From the NCBI RefSeq assembly GCF_000430025.1, contig NZ_KE387021.1, forward strand, positions 195,434 through 259,433: a stretch of DNA of 64,000 nucleotides, given 5' to 3'. A model generated the notes under the pieces. That model ran no database searches. It saw only the letters and a program-made list of their open reading frames with translations, and was not told the DNA's origin. Source of the DNA: Flavobacterium suncheonense GH29-5 = DSM 17707 (lineage in GTDB: Bacteria; Bacteroidota; Bacteroidia; Flavobacteriales; Flavobacteriaceae). How positions within the stretch are numbered: position 1 is the first letter of the stretch; each line of letters starts with the position of its first letter. This document shows positions 1 through 7,812 of the stretch, one piece after another. Both the position numbers and the translations under genes were made by a program.

Positions 1-506
1 TTTTCATCGATTAACCGGAATCTGCTGTTGGTTACATATAAATTATCGGCTTTCAGACGAAATTTCCCTGAACCGGGTTTGCCGTCATCAAAAGCGGCCA
101 CAAACAAGTCTAAATTCGTTTTGGTTTCGCCTTTGTATTTTTTCAGTTTAAAATTCAGGCCATCCATTCGGGCTTCTCCAAAAAACAAATGGGACGCTTT
201 GATTTCTTTAAAACTAAGAAGATTAGACTGAAGGCGGTTCACATAAAATAAGGTGTCGTTATGATGGTCTTCAACATAAATACCTTTCAGCTTCACACCG
301 CCAAAAACAGAAATAGCAACTTTGTCTATATAAATTTTTGTCCCGAAATCTTTGTTGATTTTTTCCGTTGCGTATTTTCCGATTTCCGTTTGTACTACAG
401 GCAACGAAAGTGCAATCCCGAGAAGCAGGAGCAACAGGAGCAATACCAGTATGGTTCGGAGCAGTATTTTTCTAAATTTTTTGATACCCGTAGTATTTAT
501 ATTAAT
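1..506 (-). CDS. tamB: TamB-like translocation/assembly protein (DUF490 family), N-terminal part, runs off the window
   Basis: This is the N-terminal ~168 residues of a large TamB/AsmA-type protein; the rest lies left of the window. It begins with a basic segment (GIKKFRKILLR), then a Leu-rich membrane anchor ending in ALSLPVVQT, then the start of the periplasmic repeat region, with text such as INKDFGTKIYIDKVAISVFG that is typical of flavobacterial TamB. TamB anchors in the inner membrane and spans the periplasm, where it is thought to carry lipids or help outer-membrane biogenesis. The gene is divergent from tsaD, a familiar flavobacterial arrangement. The start is odd: the frame is open only back to a TAA at 528-530 and has no ATG, GTG or TTG before the membrane anchor. 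The boundary given assumes an ATT start at 504-506. A -7 element at 545-552 would put transcription start near 538. Identity is fairly sure; the start is not. Confidence 0.75.
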   Translation of the reverse strand, partial: MNINTTGIKKFRKILLRTILVLLLLLLLLGIALSLPVVQTEIGKYATEKINKDFGTKIYIDKVAISVFGGVKLKGIYVEDHHNDTLFYVNRLQSNLLSFKEIKASHLFFGEARMDGLNFKLKKYKGETKTNLDLFVAAFDDGKPGSGKFRLKADNLYVTNSRFRLIDE

Positions 507-544
507 TTTGTCGGAGCAACGATGAAATTATCAGTGTTAACAAG

Positions 545-552
545 CAAAAGTA
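545..552 (-). promoter_or_regulatory. -7 element of tamB promoter
   Basis: The minus strand reads TACTTTTG, an exact match to the Bacteroidetes -7 consensus TAnnTTTG. It lies about 40 nt upstream of the presumed tamB start. No clear -33 TTG sits at the usual spacing; the nearest is 25 nt away. Confidence 0.5.
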
Positions 553-633
553 AAACATTTTGCGTGTTGTTTTTTAACAAATCAAAGATAATACAGTCGT
601 TTTTAATATTCACTCAAATTTCGTGCCTTTTTT

Positions 634-1656
634 ATGACAAAATCGCCAATTTATATCCTTGCCATCGAAAGTTCCTGTGACGACACGGCCGCCGCTGTAT
701 TACAAGACGCAAAAGTTTTGTCAAACGTTGTAGCAAGACAGGCAATTCACGAAGAATATGGCGGTGTGGTTCCGGAATTGGCTTCCAGAGCGCACCAGCA
801 GAATATTGTTCCGGTTATCGATGTGGCTTTAAAGAAGGCGAATATTGACAAATCACAGCTTTCCGGTATCGCGTTCACGCAAGGTCCTGGTTTGATGGGT
901 TCGCTTTTGGTTGGAAGTTCGTTTGCAAAATCTATGGCGATGTCTTTGAATATACCGATGATGGCCGTACATCATATGCACGCTCACGTGTTGGCGCATT
1001 TTATTGAGGAAGAAGGATTTGACAAACCGGAATTTCCGTTTTTGGCGATGACGATTTCAGGTGGTCATACGCAAATCATCAAGGTGAACAGTTTTTTTGA
1101 TATGTATGTGATTGGCGAAACTACCGATGATGCCGTAGGCGAAGCGTTCGACAAAAGCGCAAAAATACTGGGTCTTCCCTATCCCGGCGGCCCGTTAATC
1201 GACAAATATGCGCAATTAGGGAATCCGAAAGCTTTTCCGTTTACCAAACCAAAAGTGGACGGTTTAGACTTCAGTTTCAGCGGACTGAAAACACAGATTT
1301 TGTATTTCGTTCAGAAGAAAGTCGCGGAAAACCCCAACTTTATTCAGGAGAATATGAACGATATTTGTGCGTCGATTCAGCATACCATCATCGAAATTCT
1401 GATGGATAAACTGAAAATGGCCGTTGCGGAAACCGGAATCAAGCAAGTTGCAATTGGCGGCGGTGTTTCGGCAAACTCAGGCATCCGGAATACGTTAAAA
1501 GAAGCCGAAACAAAATACGGATGGAAAACTTTTATTCCTAAATTTGAATACACGACCGATAATGCCGCGATGATTGGCATAGTGGGTTATCATAAATTTC
1601 TGGAAAAACAGTTTGAAAATGCTTCGGTAGTCTCTAAAGCAAGAATTGAATTTTAA
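634..1656 (+). CDS. tsaD: tRNA N6-adenosine threonylcarbamoyltransferase TsaD
   Basis: TsaD transfers the threonylcarbamoyl group from threonylcarbamoyl-AMP to A37 of ANN-decoding tRNAs (t6A synthesis), working in the cytoplasm with TsaB and TsaE. The 340-residue length matches the family. The ASKHA fold starts with ILAIESSCDDTAAAV. The metal-binding motif HHMHAH is at about residues 111-116. The family blocks SGGHTQI, GEAFDKSAKILGLPYPGG, FSFSGLKT and GGGVSANSGIR follow in order. The start at 634 leaves MTKSPIYILAIESS, the normal N-terminus. It heads a tight operon with rsmE and a DUF4159 gene (1-nt gaps) and is divergent from tamB. It is essential in most bacteria. Nothing looks broken. Confidence 0.97.
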   Translation: MTKSPIYILAIESSCDDTAAAVLQDAKVLSNVVARQAIHEEYGGVVPELASRAHQQNIVPVIDVALKKANIDKSQLSGIAFTQGPGLMGSLLVGSSFAKSMAMSLNIPMMAVHHMHAHVLAHFIEEEGFDKPEFPFLAMTISGGHTQIIKVNSFFDMYVIGETTDDAVGEAFDKSAKILGLPYPGGPLIDKYAQLGNPKAFPFTKPKVDGLDFSFSGLKTQILYFVQKKVAENPNFIQENMNDICASIQHTIIEILMDKLKMAVAETGIKQVAIGGGVSANSGIRNTLKEAETKYGWKTFIPKFEYTTDNAAMIGIVGYHKFLEKQFENASVVSKARIEF

Positions 1657-1657
1657 T

Positions 1658-2362
1658 ATGCAGTTATTCTACAATCCCGATATCAATGCCGCTTCAGAAA
1701 CGTTTTCTTTTGACAAAGAAGAAAGCAAACACATCGTTAAAGTTTTACGTAAAACAGAAGGAGATATTTTACATGTAACCAATGGTTTAGGAAGTTTGTT
1801 TCACACGGAAATTATTCTGGCATCCGATAAAAAATGTACTGTAAAAATCAACAAAACAGAGACTGTTAAACCTACGGATTTTTATCTGCATTTGGCCGTT
1901 GCTCCCACCAAAATGAACGACCGTTTCGAATGGTTTCTGGAAAAAGCGACCGAAATCGGCATACATGAAATCACGCCCATTATCTGCGATCATTCCGAAC
2001 GGAAAGTGATTAAAAGCGAACGCTTTGATAAAATCATTCAATCGGCCATGAAACAATCGCTGCAGTTTTTTTTACCGAAACTGAACGAACCGATTTCTTT
2101 TAAGGAGTTCATCAGCCAAAAGCATGACGGCAATTTATTTATCGCTCATTGTGAAGAAACCGATAAAAAACTGTTGAAAGAAGCCATACAGCCAAAGGAA
2201 AAATACACCGTTTTAATTGGGCCTGAAGGCGATTTTTCCGAAAAAGAAATCGAAACCGCTTTAAAAAACAACTACATTCCCGTATCTTTGGGAAATACCC
2301 GCTTACGAACAGAAACAGCGGCCGTAGTAGCCTGTCACAGCATTGTTTTCAGCAACGAATAA
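1658..2362 (+). CDS. rsmE: 16S rRNA (uracil1498-N3)-methyltransferase RsmE
   Basis: RsmE is a SPOUT-family enzyme that makes m3U1498 in 16S rRNA. The N-terminal PUA-like part includes EESKHIVKVLRK. The SPOUT part has KMNDRFEWFLEKATEIGI, IGPEGDFSEKEI and the terminal knot motif LGNTRLRTETAAVVA, all diagnostic. The protein is 234 residues from the ATG at 1658, which follows the tsaD stop by one nucleotide. An ATG at 1646 would overlap tsaD and add only MNFN, so 1658 is preferred. It is co-transcribed with tsaD, linking two RNA-modification genes. Confidence 0.95.
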   Translation: MQLFYNPDINAASETFSFDKEESKHIVKVLRKTEGDILHVTNGLGSLFHTEIILASDKKCTVKINKTETVKPTDFYLHLAVAPTKMNDRFEWFLEKATEIGIHEITPIICDHSERKVIKSERFDKIIQSAMKQSLQFFLPKLNEPISFKEFISQKHDGNLFIAHCEETDKKLLKEAIQPKEKYTVLIGPEGDFSEKEIETALKNNYIPVSLGNTRLRTETAAVVACHSIVFSNE

Positions 2363-2363
2363 T

Positions 2364-3005
2364 ATGAAAAAACTTCTTTTAGCCGGAATTTTCTTTTTAT
2401 GGAATCTGGGATTTTCCCAGGAAATTGCGCTGTTGAAATATGCAGGCGGCGGGGACTGGTATGCCAATCCTACTTCGTTACCGAATCTGGTGAAGTTCTG
2501 CAATCAGAATATCAATACCAAACTCAGCACTAAAATTCCAACGGTTGAAGTGGGAAGCCCTGATTTGTTTTCCTACCCATTTGTGCACATGACTGGTCAC
2601 GGAAACGTAGTTTTCAGCGACAATGATATAATTAATCTAAGAAACTATCTAACTTCCGGAGGATTTCTTCATATTGACGACAATTATGGCATGGACCAAT
2701 ACATCCGCAAAGAAATCAAACGGGTTTTTCCTGATATGGAACTGGTTGAACTTCCCGCTAATCATGTCTTGTTTCAAAAACCCTTCCTGTTTCCGGGCGG
2801 AATTCCGAAGATTCACGAACATGACAACAAACCCCCAAAAGCTTTCGGAATTTTTATTGAAAACCGTTTAGTCCTTTTATATACTCACGAAACCGATTTA
2901 GGTGATGGATGGGAAAATCAGGAAGTTCATAACGATCCTTTAGAAGTTCGTACTAAAGCTTTGAAGATGGGTGCGAATATTATCAATTACGTCTTTAACT
3001 ATTAA
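2364..3005 (+). CDS. DUF4159 family secreted protein
   Basis: This is a 213-residue protein with a cleavable signal peptide (KKLLLAGIFFLWNLGFSQ). The mature part resembles DUF4159, which has a class I glutamine amidotransferase-like (flavodoxin-type) fold. Seen segments are YAGGGDWYANPTSLPNL, FVHMTGHGNVVFS, GGFLHIDDNYGMD and LLYTHETDLGDGW. In other bacteria DUF4159 proteins often sit near MoxR/von Willebrand modules; none is seen here. It is the third gene of the tsaD operon, one nucleotide after rsmE, and is followed by a terminator. Its molecular role is not known to me. The Asp-Asp and His residues in HIDDNYG look conserved. Confidence 0.85.
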   Translation: MKKLLLAGIFFLWNLGFSQEIALLKYAGGGDWYANPTSLPNLVKFCNQNINTKLSTKIPTVEVGSPDLFSYPFVHMTGHGNVVFSDNDIINLRNYLTSGGFLHIDDNYGMDQYIRKEIKRVFPDMELVELPANHVLFQKPFLFPGGIPKIHEHDNKPPKAFGIFIENRLVLLYTHETDLGDGWENQEVHNDPLEVRTKALKMGANIINYVFNY

Positions 3006-3032
3006 GGAAATTCCACTTATTAAAAATCATTT

Positions 3033-3072
3033 AAACCGTTTTAAACTGTCATTTTTTGACGGTTTTTTATTT
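3033..3072 (+). terminator. Rho-independent terminator after the tsaD operon
   Basis: AAACCGT (3033-3039) pairs with ACGGTTT (3059-3065). The hairpin is followed by a long T-rich tract and lies 30 nt after the DUF4159 stop codon. Confidence 0.6.
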
Positions 3073-3231
3073 TTTTTCAAAAACACAATAATATTACCAA
3101 CAAATCGTTGTTTGTATTATTGTCAAAAATCTTTCTTGCTGTAAAGTTTTTTTTACATTATCTTCATCTGTTTTTATGATTTATTATAAATTTTCCACAA
3201 AATAATTGTGCGATTTTTTTTATACATTTTA

Positions 3232-3262
3232 TTTTGAAATTTATTTTTTTGTTATATAATTG
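3232..3262 (+). promoter_or_regulatory. Candidate promoter of the M43 protease gene
   Basis: TTTTG (3232-3236), an 18-nt spacer and TATAATTG (3255-3262, one mismatch to TAnnTTTG) sit about 50 nt before the start codon. The rest of the 306-nt gap from 3006 to 3311 is very AT-rich and shows no gene. Confidence 0.4.
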
Positions 3263-3311
3263 CATTGTTCTAATTAATTAACAAACTATTTAACAAAAAA
3301 CTAAAAAAATT

Positions 3312-4265
3312 ATGAAAAAAATCATTTTATCAACAGCTTTGCTGGCTATGTTGTTTTCATGTAACACGGAAGATTCTAACACCGAGGTAACCCATACTTC
3401 CGCTGAGGCGCACAGAGGCTGTGCATCAACCGAAGTACTGGAAAGACAATTACAGGAAGATCCTAAAATGGCCATCCGAATGAACGAAATCGAGTCATTC
3501 ACCGAAAGAGCCATTAAAGAAGGACGATTAGTAAACGGTAAAATTCAGATTCCGGTTGTCGTAAACGTTTTATACAGAACTTCAGCTGAAAATATTTCTC
3601 TGGCTCAGATTCAATCGCAAATCGATGTTTTAAACAAGGATTTTAATGCTCAAAACTCCGATTATAATACCGCCAACAACCCGTATTCTTCCGTAAGAGC
3701 GAATGTTGGAATTTCATTTGTTTTAGATGCTGTTTACAGAAAATCTACAACAAAAACTTCCTGGGGAACTAATGATGCCTGTAAAAAAACAGCTTCTGGC
3801 GGTATGGCACCAACTTCTCCAACGACTAAATTAAACCTGTGGGTTGCTACTATTGGTGGTGGAATTTTAGGTTACGCTCAATTCCCGGGAGGTTCCTCTT
3901 CCACTGATGGTGTCGTTATCGATTCTAAATATTTCGGAACAACCGGTACGGCAACTTATCCGTTTAATCTGGGAAGAACTGCAACTCACGAAATTGGTCA
4001 CTGGATGAACTTACGTCATATCTGGGGTGATGCAACCTGTGGCAATGACCTAGTTTCCGATACGCCGTCACACAATGCTCCTAACTATGGTGTTCCTGCT
4101 GTAGGTCACAGAAGTACTTGTTCCGGCACTCCGCTTGAAATGTACATGAACTACATGGATTATACCGATGACAGAGGAATGTACATGTTCTCTAACGGTC
4201 AGAAATCAAGAATGTTAGCCATTTTTGCTGCCGGTGGAGCCAGAAATTCATTTGCTCAACCATAA
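3312..4265 (+). CDS. M43 (pappalysin/cytophagalysin-like) zinc metalloprotease, lipoprotein
   Basis: This is a secreted metzincin of peptidase family M43. The N-terminus is a lipoprotein signal ending in LFSC with the lipidated Cys at residue 17, so the protein is probably anchored to the outer membrane or cell surface. A propeptide-like region (about residues 20-75) precedes the catalytic domain. The zinc site HEIGHWMNLRH gives H226, E227, H230 and H236, followed by IWGD as in cytophagalysins. The Met-turn is probably MNYMDY. The usual Gly of HExxHxxGxxH is Asn233, which I recall as common in the bacterial cytophagalysin branch. Length is 317 residues, with no visible C-terminal T9SS sorting domain. 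It stands alone between a promoter and a strong terminator. It likely degrades extracellular protein. Confidence 0.9.
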   Translation: MKKIILSTALLAMLFSCNTEDSNTEVTHTSAEAHRGCASTEVLERQLQEDPKMAIRMNEIESFTERAIKEGRLVNGKIQIPVVVNVLYRTSAENISLAQIQSQIDVLNKDFNAQNSDYNTANNPYSSVRANVGISFVLDAVYRKSTTKTSWGTNDACKKTASGGMAPTSPTTKLNLWVATIGGGILGYAQFPGGSSSTDGVVIDSKYFGTTGTATYPFNLGRTATHEIGHWMNLRHIWGDATCGNDLVSDTPSHNAPNYGVPAVGHRSTCSGTPLEMYMNYMDYTDDRGMYMFSNGQKSRMLAIFAAGGARNSFAQP

Positions 4266-4287
4266 CAGATTGATAAAATTAATTAAG

Positions 4288-4316
4288 AAAACCCGTTCAT
4301 AGTAGCGGGTTTTTTT
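4288..4316 (+). terminator. Terminator of the M43 protease gene
   Basis: AAAACCCG (4288-4295) pairs with CGGGTTTT (4306-4313), followed by a T run, 22 nt after the stop codon. Confidence 0.85.
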
Positions 4317-4350
4317 ATACATTTAAATCTGATTCACAACAAAAACAGGA

Positions 4351-5439
4351 ATGACTTCAAAAGATATTTCAAACGGAATAGTCCGATCTGTGCTAACTCT
4401 GGCCGGTATTGCATTACTCTTGTTTACGCTTTATAAAATAAGCCCGGTAATTGTTTATGTCCTTATATCCATTGTAATTTCCCTGATTGGCGAACCTGTT
4501 GTTAATTTCTTAAAACGCCGTTTAAAATTCAGAAATACATTGGCCGTTATCACAACGCTTGTCATCTTCATTGGTCTTATCGTTGGTTTTGTGATGATGT
4601 TTGTTCCGCTGATTCTCACACAAAGTAAAAATCTTTCCCTGCTGGATACCAACAGCATACAAAACAATTTTAACGGAATCCTGCAACAGATTAACACCTA
4701 TTTATCGGAACACAATATTGATATTTTGTCTTTGATGGAACAATCGAATTTCACCTCAAAACTGAATTTCAATTTTTTACCGGCCATACTTAACTCTCTA
4801 ATCGGAATCATCAGTAATTTTGGAATGGGAGTTGCCTCCGTTGCTTTTATTTCCTTCTTTTTACTGAAAGACAAACTGATGTTTCAGCTACTGTTCAGAA
4901 AAGCCATTCCGGACAATCATGAAGACAAAATTTTAGCTTCAATTGGAAAAATAAACTATTTATTATCCCGATATTTCTCCGGTATTTTGCTGCAGCTTTT
5001 TATTGTTTTCTTACTCTATTTTATTGTGCTGCTTATTTTTGGAGTGAAAAGCGCGTTCACCATAGCCTTTATTTGTGCCATTTTAAACATTATCCCTTAC
5101 GTAGGTCCGTTAATCGGAACAATACTTGCCGTAGTATTAACCATGATGGGAAGCATCGGCGCCGATTTTAAAACCGAAATCCTGCCGACTGCGTTTTATG
5201 TTTTAATCGGATTTACTATTGTTCAGGTGATTGACAACAACATCAGTCAGCCCATTATTTTCTCCAACAGCATTAAATCACATCCTTTGGAAATTTTTAT
5301 AATTACTTTAATTAGCGGTTTTCTTTTCGGAATCACCGGGATGATTTTAGCCATTCCGACATACACCGTGATTAAAGTGGTGGCCAAAGAATTTTGTCCG
5401 GAGAATAAAATAGTAAGTATGTTAACCAAAGATATTTAG
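4351..5439 (+). CDS. AI-2E family transporter / PerM-like permease
   Basis: This is a 362-residue integral membrane protein of the AI-2E (DUF20, PerM/YhhT) family. It has hydrophobic segments at roughly residues 14-45, 60-90, 140-165, 205-260 and 295-340. The family feature GPLIGTILAVVL is visible, and a C-terminal membrane block ends in GITGMILAIPTYTVIKV. Members export small molecules, proposed to include autoinducer-2, or act as ion/H+ antiporters; the substrate here cannot be read from sequence. It starts a three-gene operon: a methyltransferase follows after 2 nt and a small secreted protein after that. Confidence 0.85.
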   Translation: MTSKDISNGIVRSVLTLAGIALLLFTLYKISPVIVYVLISIVISLIGEPVVNFLKRRLKFRNTLAVITTLVIFIGLIVGFVMMFVPLILTQSKNLSLLDTNSIQNNFNGILQQINTYLSEHNIDILSLMEQSNFTSKLNFNFLPAILNSLIGIISNFGMGVASVAFISFFLLKDKLMFQLLFRKAIPDNHEDKILASIGKINYLLSRYFSGILLQLFIVFLLYFIVLLIFGVKSAFTIAFICAILNIIPYVGPLIGTILAVVLTMMGSIGADFKTEILPTAFYVLIGFTIVQVIDNNISQPIIFSNSIKSHPLEIFIITLISGFLFGITGMILAIPTYTVIKVVAKEFCPENKIVSMLTKDI

Positions 5440-5441
5440 TT

Positions 5442-6626
5442 TTGGATACACCTCTTTTAAGAACTGATATTCAGGAATTTATCAACACATCCATGCAAGG
5501 GAATTTCACCAAAATTGCCCTGATGAAGAATCCGTTTCCGGATGTAAAATGGAATGATATTTTAAATCAAATCGCTTCAAAAGCTAAAGCTAAAGACAAA
5601 TTGCCTACATGGTATGCGCATAAGTGCATCATTTATCCCTCAAAAATATCCATCGAACAGACTTCTTCCGAAATTGCGGCAAAATACAAAGCTTCTTTAA
5701 TCAGCGGAGTGACACTGATTGACTTAACCGGAGGCTTTGGCATTGACGATTACTTTTTCGCTCAGCATTTTAACAAAGTGGTTCATTGTGAAATCAATGA
5801 AGGATTATCGGCGATTGTAAATCATAATTTCCACATTTTAAACCAACGCAACATTGAATGTTATGAAGGTGACAGTCTGGATATTCTGAAAAAAATCGAT
5901 CAAAAATGGAGCTGGATTTATATTGATCCTTCCCGCAGAAGCGACGTGAAAGGAAAAGTTTTCATGCTCAAAGACTGTTTGCCAAATGTCCCGAATCTTT
6001 TAGACATCTATTTTGAATATTCGGATAATATCCTTATAAAAACGGCTCCGATTTTAGATATAACTTCCGGTTTAACAGAATTAAAGCATGTTAAAAACAT
6101 TCACATCGTTGCCATTGATAACGAAGTAAAAGAATTACTCTGGGAAATTGAAAACGGTTTTTCCGATACGACCACACTAAATGCGGTATCGATTTCTAAA
6201 AACGAAACCACCGTTTTCTCTGTAAAACATTCAGACGTTTATGCCGATGAAAAATCCGAATATGCAATGCCTTCCGAATTTCTTTATGAACCTAATGCTG
6301 CCATGATGAAAACCGGCGCTTTTGAAAGTATCGGCATTCATTACGGCATTTGCAAATTGCATCAGCATTCCCATTTATATACTTCTGATGAAAAAATCAG
6401 CTTTCCCGGCAGGAAATTTGCTATAAAAAACATACTCCATTTCGATAAAACAGAAATGAAAAAGCATTTAGAAGGCAAAAAATGCAATATTTCCGTTAGA
6501 AATTTCCCGGTAACCGTGGAAGAATTGCGAAAAAAATGGAAACTTAAAGACGGCGGCGATTTATATTGTTTCTTTACAACCAATTTAAATAACGAGAAAA
6601 TAGTTTTACTTTGCGAAAAAATTTAA
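5442..6626 (+). CDS. Class I SAM-dependent methyltransferase with THUMP-like C-terminal domain
   Basis: This is a 394-residue protein with a class I methyltransferase core. The SAM-binding motif I is LIDLTGGFGIDDYFF, the acidic residue after strand 2 is in VVHCEIN, and YIDPSRRSD takes the position of the catalytic DPP/NPP-like motif. The C-terminal ~90 residues resemble the THUMP-like domain found in this Bacteroidetes family. An RNA or rRNA base target is plausible but unproven. The start is TTG at 5442, two nucleotides after the upstream stop. The next in-frame ATG is far inside (MQGNF), and the text from the TTG fits the family N-terminus, so the rare start is preferred. Confidence 0.85.
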   Translation: MDTPLLRTDIQEFINTSMQGNFTKIALMKNPFPDVKWNDILNQIASKAKAKDKLPTWYAHKCIIYPSKISIEQTSSEIAAKYKASLISGVTLIDLTGGFGIDDYFFAQHFNKVVHCEINEGLSAIVNHNFHILNQRNIECYEGDSLDILKKIDQKWSWIYIDPSRRSDVKGKVFMLKDCLPNVPNLLDIYFEYSDNILIKTAPILDITSGLTELKHVKNIHIVAIDNEVKELLWEIENGFSDTTTLNAVSISKNETTVFSVKHSDVYADEKSEYAMPSEFLYEPNAAMMKTGAFESIGIHYGICKLHQHSHLYTSDEKISFPGRKFAIKNILHFDKTEMKKHLEGKKCNISVRNFPVTVEELRKKWKLKDGGDLYCFFTTNLNNEKIVLLCEKI

Positions 6627-6628
6627 GA

Positions 6629-7198
6629 ATGAAAAAAATACTGACGTTGCTTTTATGCTTTGGAGCCTTGTATACGAATGCGCAGCAAATTAAATGTGAG
6701 TACGACATGGAGGAAAAAACCGATTCTACCTACCTAAAAAAAACTCATGATTATCTGATACACGAAAAAGACCTGGGAAACAATAAAGATTTTATACAAT
6801 TTGCCTTAATTAATTCTGACGGTACTCTTTACCTTAATTTTCAGTTGCTGCAAAGAAGTAAGGATTTCATAAAATCCAACTGCTTTGATACAACTTCGAA
6901 AATTTCATTACAGCTTACTAACGGTAAAATTGTAACACTTATTAGTGCAGGTGAAACTTGCAGCCAACTTATTTTTGATGAAAAAGAGAAGAATAATATT
7001 CGTATACTAAATAATTACTTTCTCTTCAGTAAAGATGGTTATGAGGACCTGAAAAAATATCCAATTAGCCTGATGAAAGTAAAATACCTTACAGAAACAA
7101 CCGATTACGTTTTTAAAAAAGAATTGAAATCTGATAATATTAAAGGAGATTACTCACCTGAAAATTACTTTATCAATTATCTGAAGTGTGTGGAATAA
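6629..7198 (+). CDS. Small secreted protein of unknown function
   Basis: I do not recognise this protein. It has 189 residues with a clear signal peptide (KKILTLLLCFGALYTNAQ, cleavage likely after AQ). The mature region is polar and about 170 residues long, with three Cys: one just after cleavage (IKCEYD), SNCFD and ETCSQ, plus a final LKCVE. Disulfides in the periplasm or outside the cell are possible. It follows the methyltransferase by 2 nt and is closed by a strong hairpin terminator. The gene is more AT-rich than its upstream neighbours and may be a lineage-specific addition to the operon. Confidence 0.7.
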   Translation: MKKILTLLLCFGALYTNAQQIKCEYDMEEKTDSTYLKKTHDYLIHEKDLGNNKDFIQFALINSDGTLYLNFQLLQRSKDFIKSNCFDTTSKISLQLTNGKIVTLISAGETCSQLIFDEKEKNNIRILNNYFLFSKDGYEDLKKYPISLMKVKYLTETTDYVFKKELKSDNIKGDYSPENYFINYLKCVE

Positions 7199-7214
7199 TT
7201 TAACCACAGAAAAC

Positions 7215-7245
7215 AAAAAAGCCTGGTAAGTTACCAGGCTTTTTT
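7215..7245. terminator. Bidirectional terminator between the operon and the tRNA cluster
   Basis: GCCTGGTAA (7221-7229) pairs with TTACCAGGC (7231-7239), flanked by A6 on the left and T6 on the right. It can end the plus-strand operon and the minus-strand tRNA transcript. Confidence 0.85.
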
Positions 7246-7246
7246 G

Positions 7247-7320
7247 TGATCCCGTCAGGATTCGAACCTGAGACCTACTGCTTAGAAGGCAGTTGCTCTA
7301 TCCAGCTGAGCTACGGGACC
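7247..7320 (-). tRNA. tRNA-Arg (anticodon TCT)
   Basis: A 74-nt cloverleaf on the minus strand. The acceptor GGTCCCG pairs with CGGGATC, the D arm is AGCTCAGCTGGATAGAGC, the anticodon loop CTTCTAA gives TCT (reads AGA/AGG), and the T loop GTTCGAATC is standard. CCA is not encoded. It is the last gene of the Ser-Pro-Arg tRNA operon. Confidence 0.97.
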
Positions 7321-7363
7321 TTAAGTCTTGTTTCAGTTGAATTGGGAATACTGAAAGCTATCG

Positions 7364-7438
7364 TCGGGGTGGCAGGATTCGAACCTGCGACCTCCTGGTC
7401 CCAAACCAGGCGCGATAACCGGGCTACGCTACACCCCG
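7364..7438 (-). tRNA. tRNA-Pro (anticodon TGG)
   Basis: A 75-nt cloverleaf. The acceptor CGGGGTG pairs with CACCCCG, the anticodon stem CCTGG/CCAGG encloses the loop TTTGGGA (anticodon TGG), and the T loop is GTTCGAATC. CCA is not encoded. It is the middle gene of the tRNA operon. Confidence 0.97.
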
Positions 7439-7451
7439 AAAGCAAAAAAAG

Positions 7452-7535
7452 CGGAGAGACAGGGACTCGAACCCTGGCGACGGTTACCCGTCGACAGATT
7501 AGCAATCTGCTCCGTTACCACTCCGGCACCTCTCC
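7452..7535 (-). tRNA. tRNA-Ser (anticodon GCT)
   Basis: An 84-nt tRNA with the long variable arm of serine tRNAs (CGACGGGTAACCGTCG region). The acceptor is GGAGAGG, the anticodon loop TTGCTAA gives GCT (reads AGC/AGU), and the T loop is GTTCGAGTC. It is the first gene of the operon, 27 nt downstream of the likely transcription start. Confidence 0.97.
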
Positions 7536-7568
7536 TTTTTGCAAAGAACTTATCCTTTTTTGCGGTTG

Positions 7569-7599
7569 CAAATGTATACTAACGATATGGTTTCTGCAA
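7569..7599 (-). promoter_or_regulatory. Promoter of the tRNA-Ser-Pro-Arg operon
   Basis: The minus strand has TTG (7597-7599), a 20-nt spacer and TACATTTG (7569-7576), a full match to the Bacteroidetes -33/-7 pattern. The expected start near 7562 gives a short leader before tRNA-Ser. The remaining stretch up to 7812 is AT-rich with no gene. Confidence 0.75.
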
Positions 7600-7812
7600 C
7601 TATTTTTTACGTTTTTTTTTATTTTTTATAAAGATATTTTAAAACCCTTTCATTGTCAACACAATAGAAAACGTGAAAATTTGAATTAATTTAACGTCTC
7701 TTCTTAATAAAATCACAAAACAAAAAAATCAGCTTAATAATCTCGTCGATAATTAAAATATCTTCACAATTTTGGTTAAATTCGCACTTTCACAAACTAA
7801 CAACATAATATC

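Noticed and set aside
261..680. 139-codon plus-strand ORF upstream of tsaD
   Set aside because: It lies antisense to the TamB-like gene and overlaps the tsaD start; its text is compositionally random.
7246..7689. 147-codon plus-strand ORF across 7246-7689
   Set aside because: It reads antisense through three clear tRNA genes.
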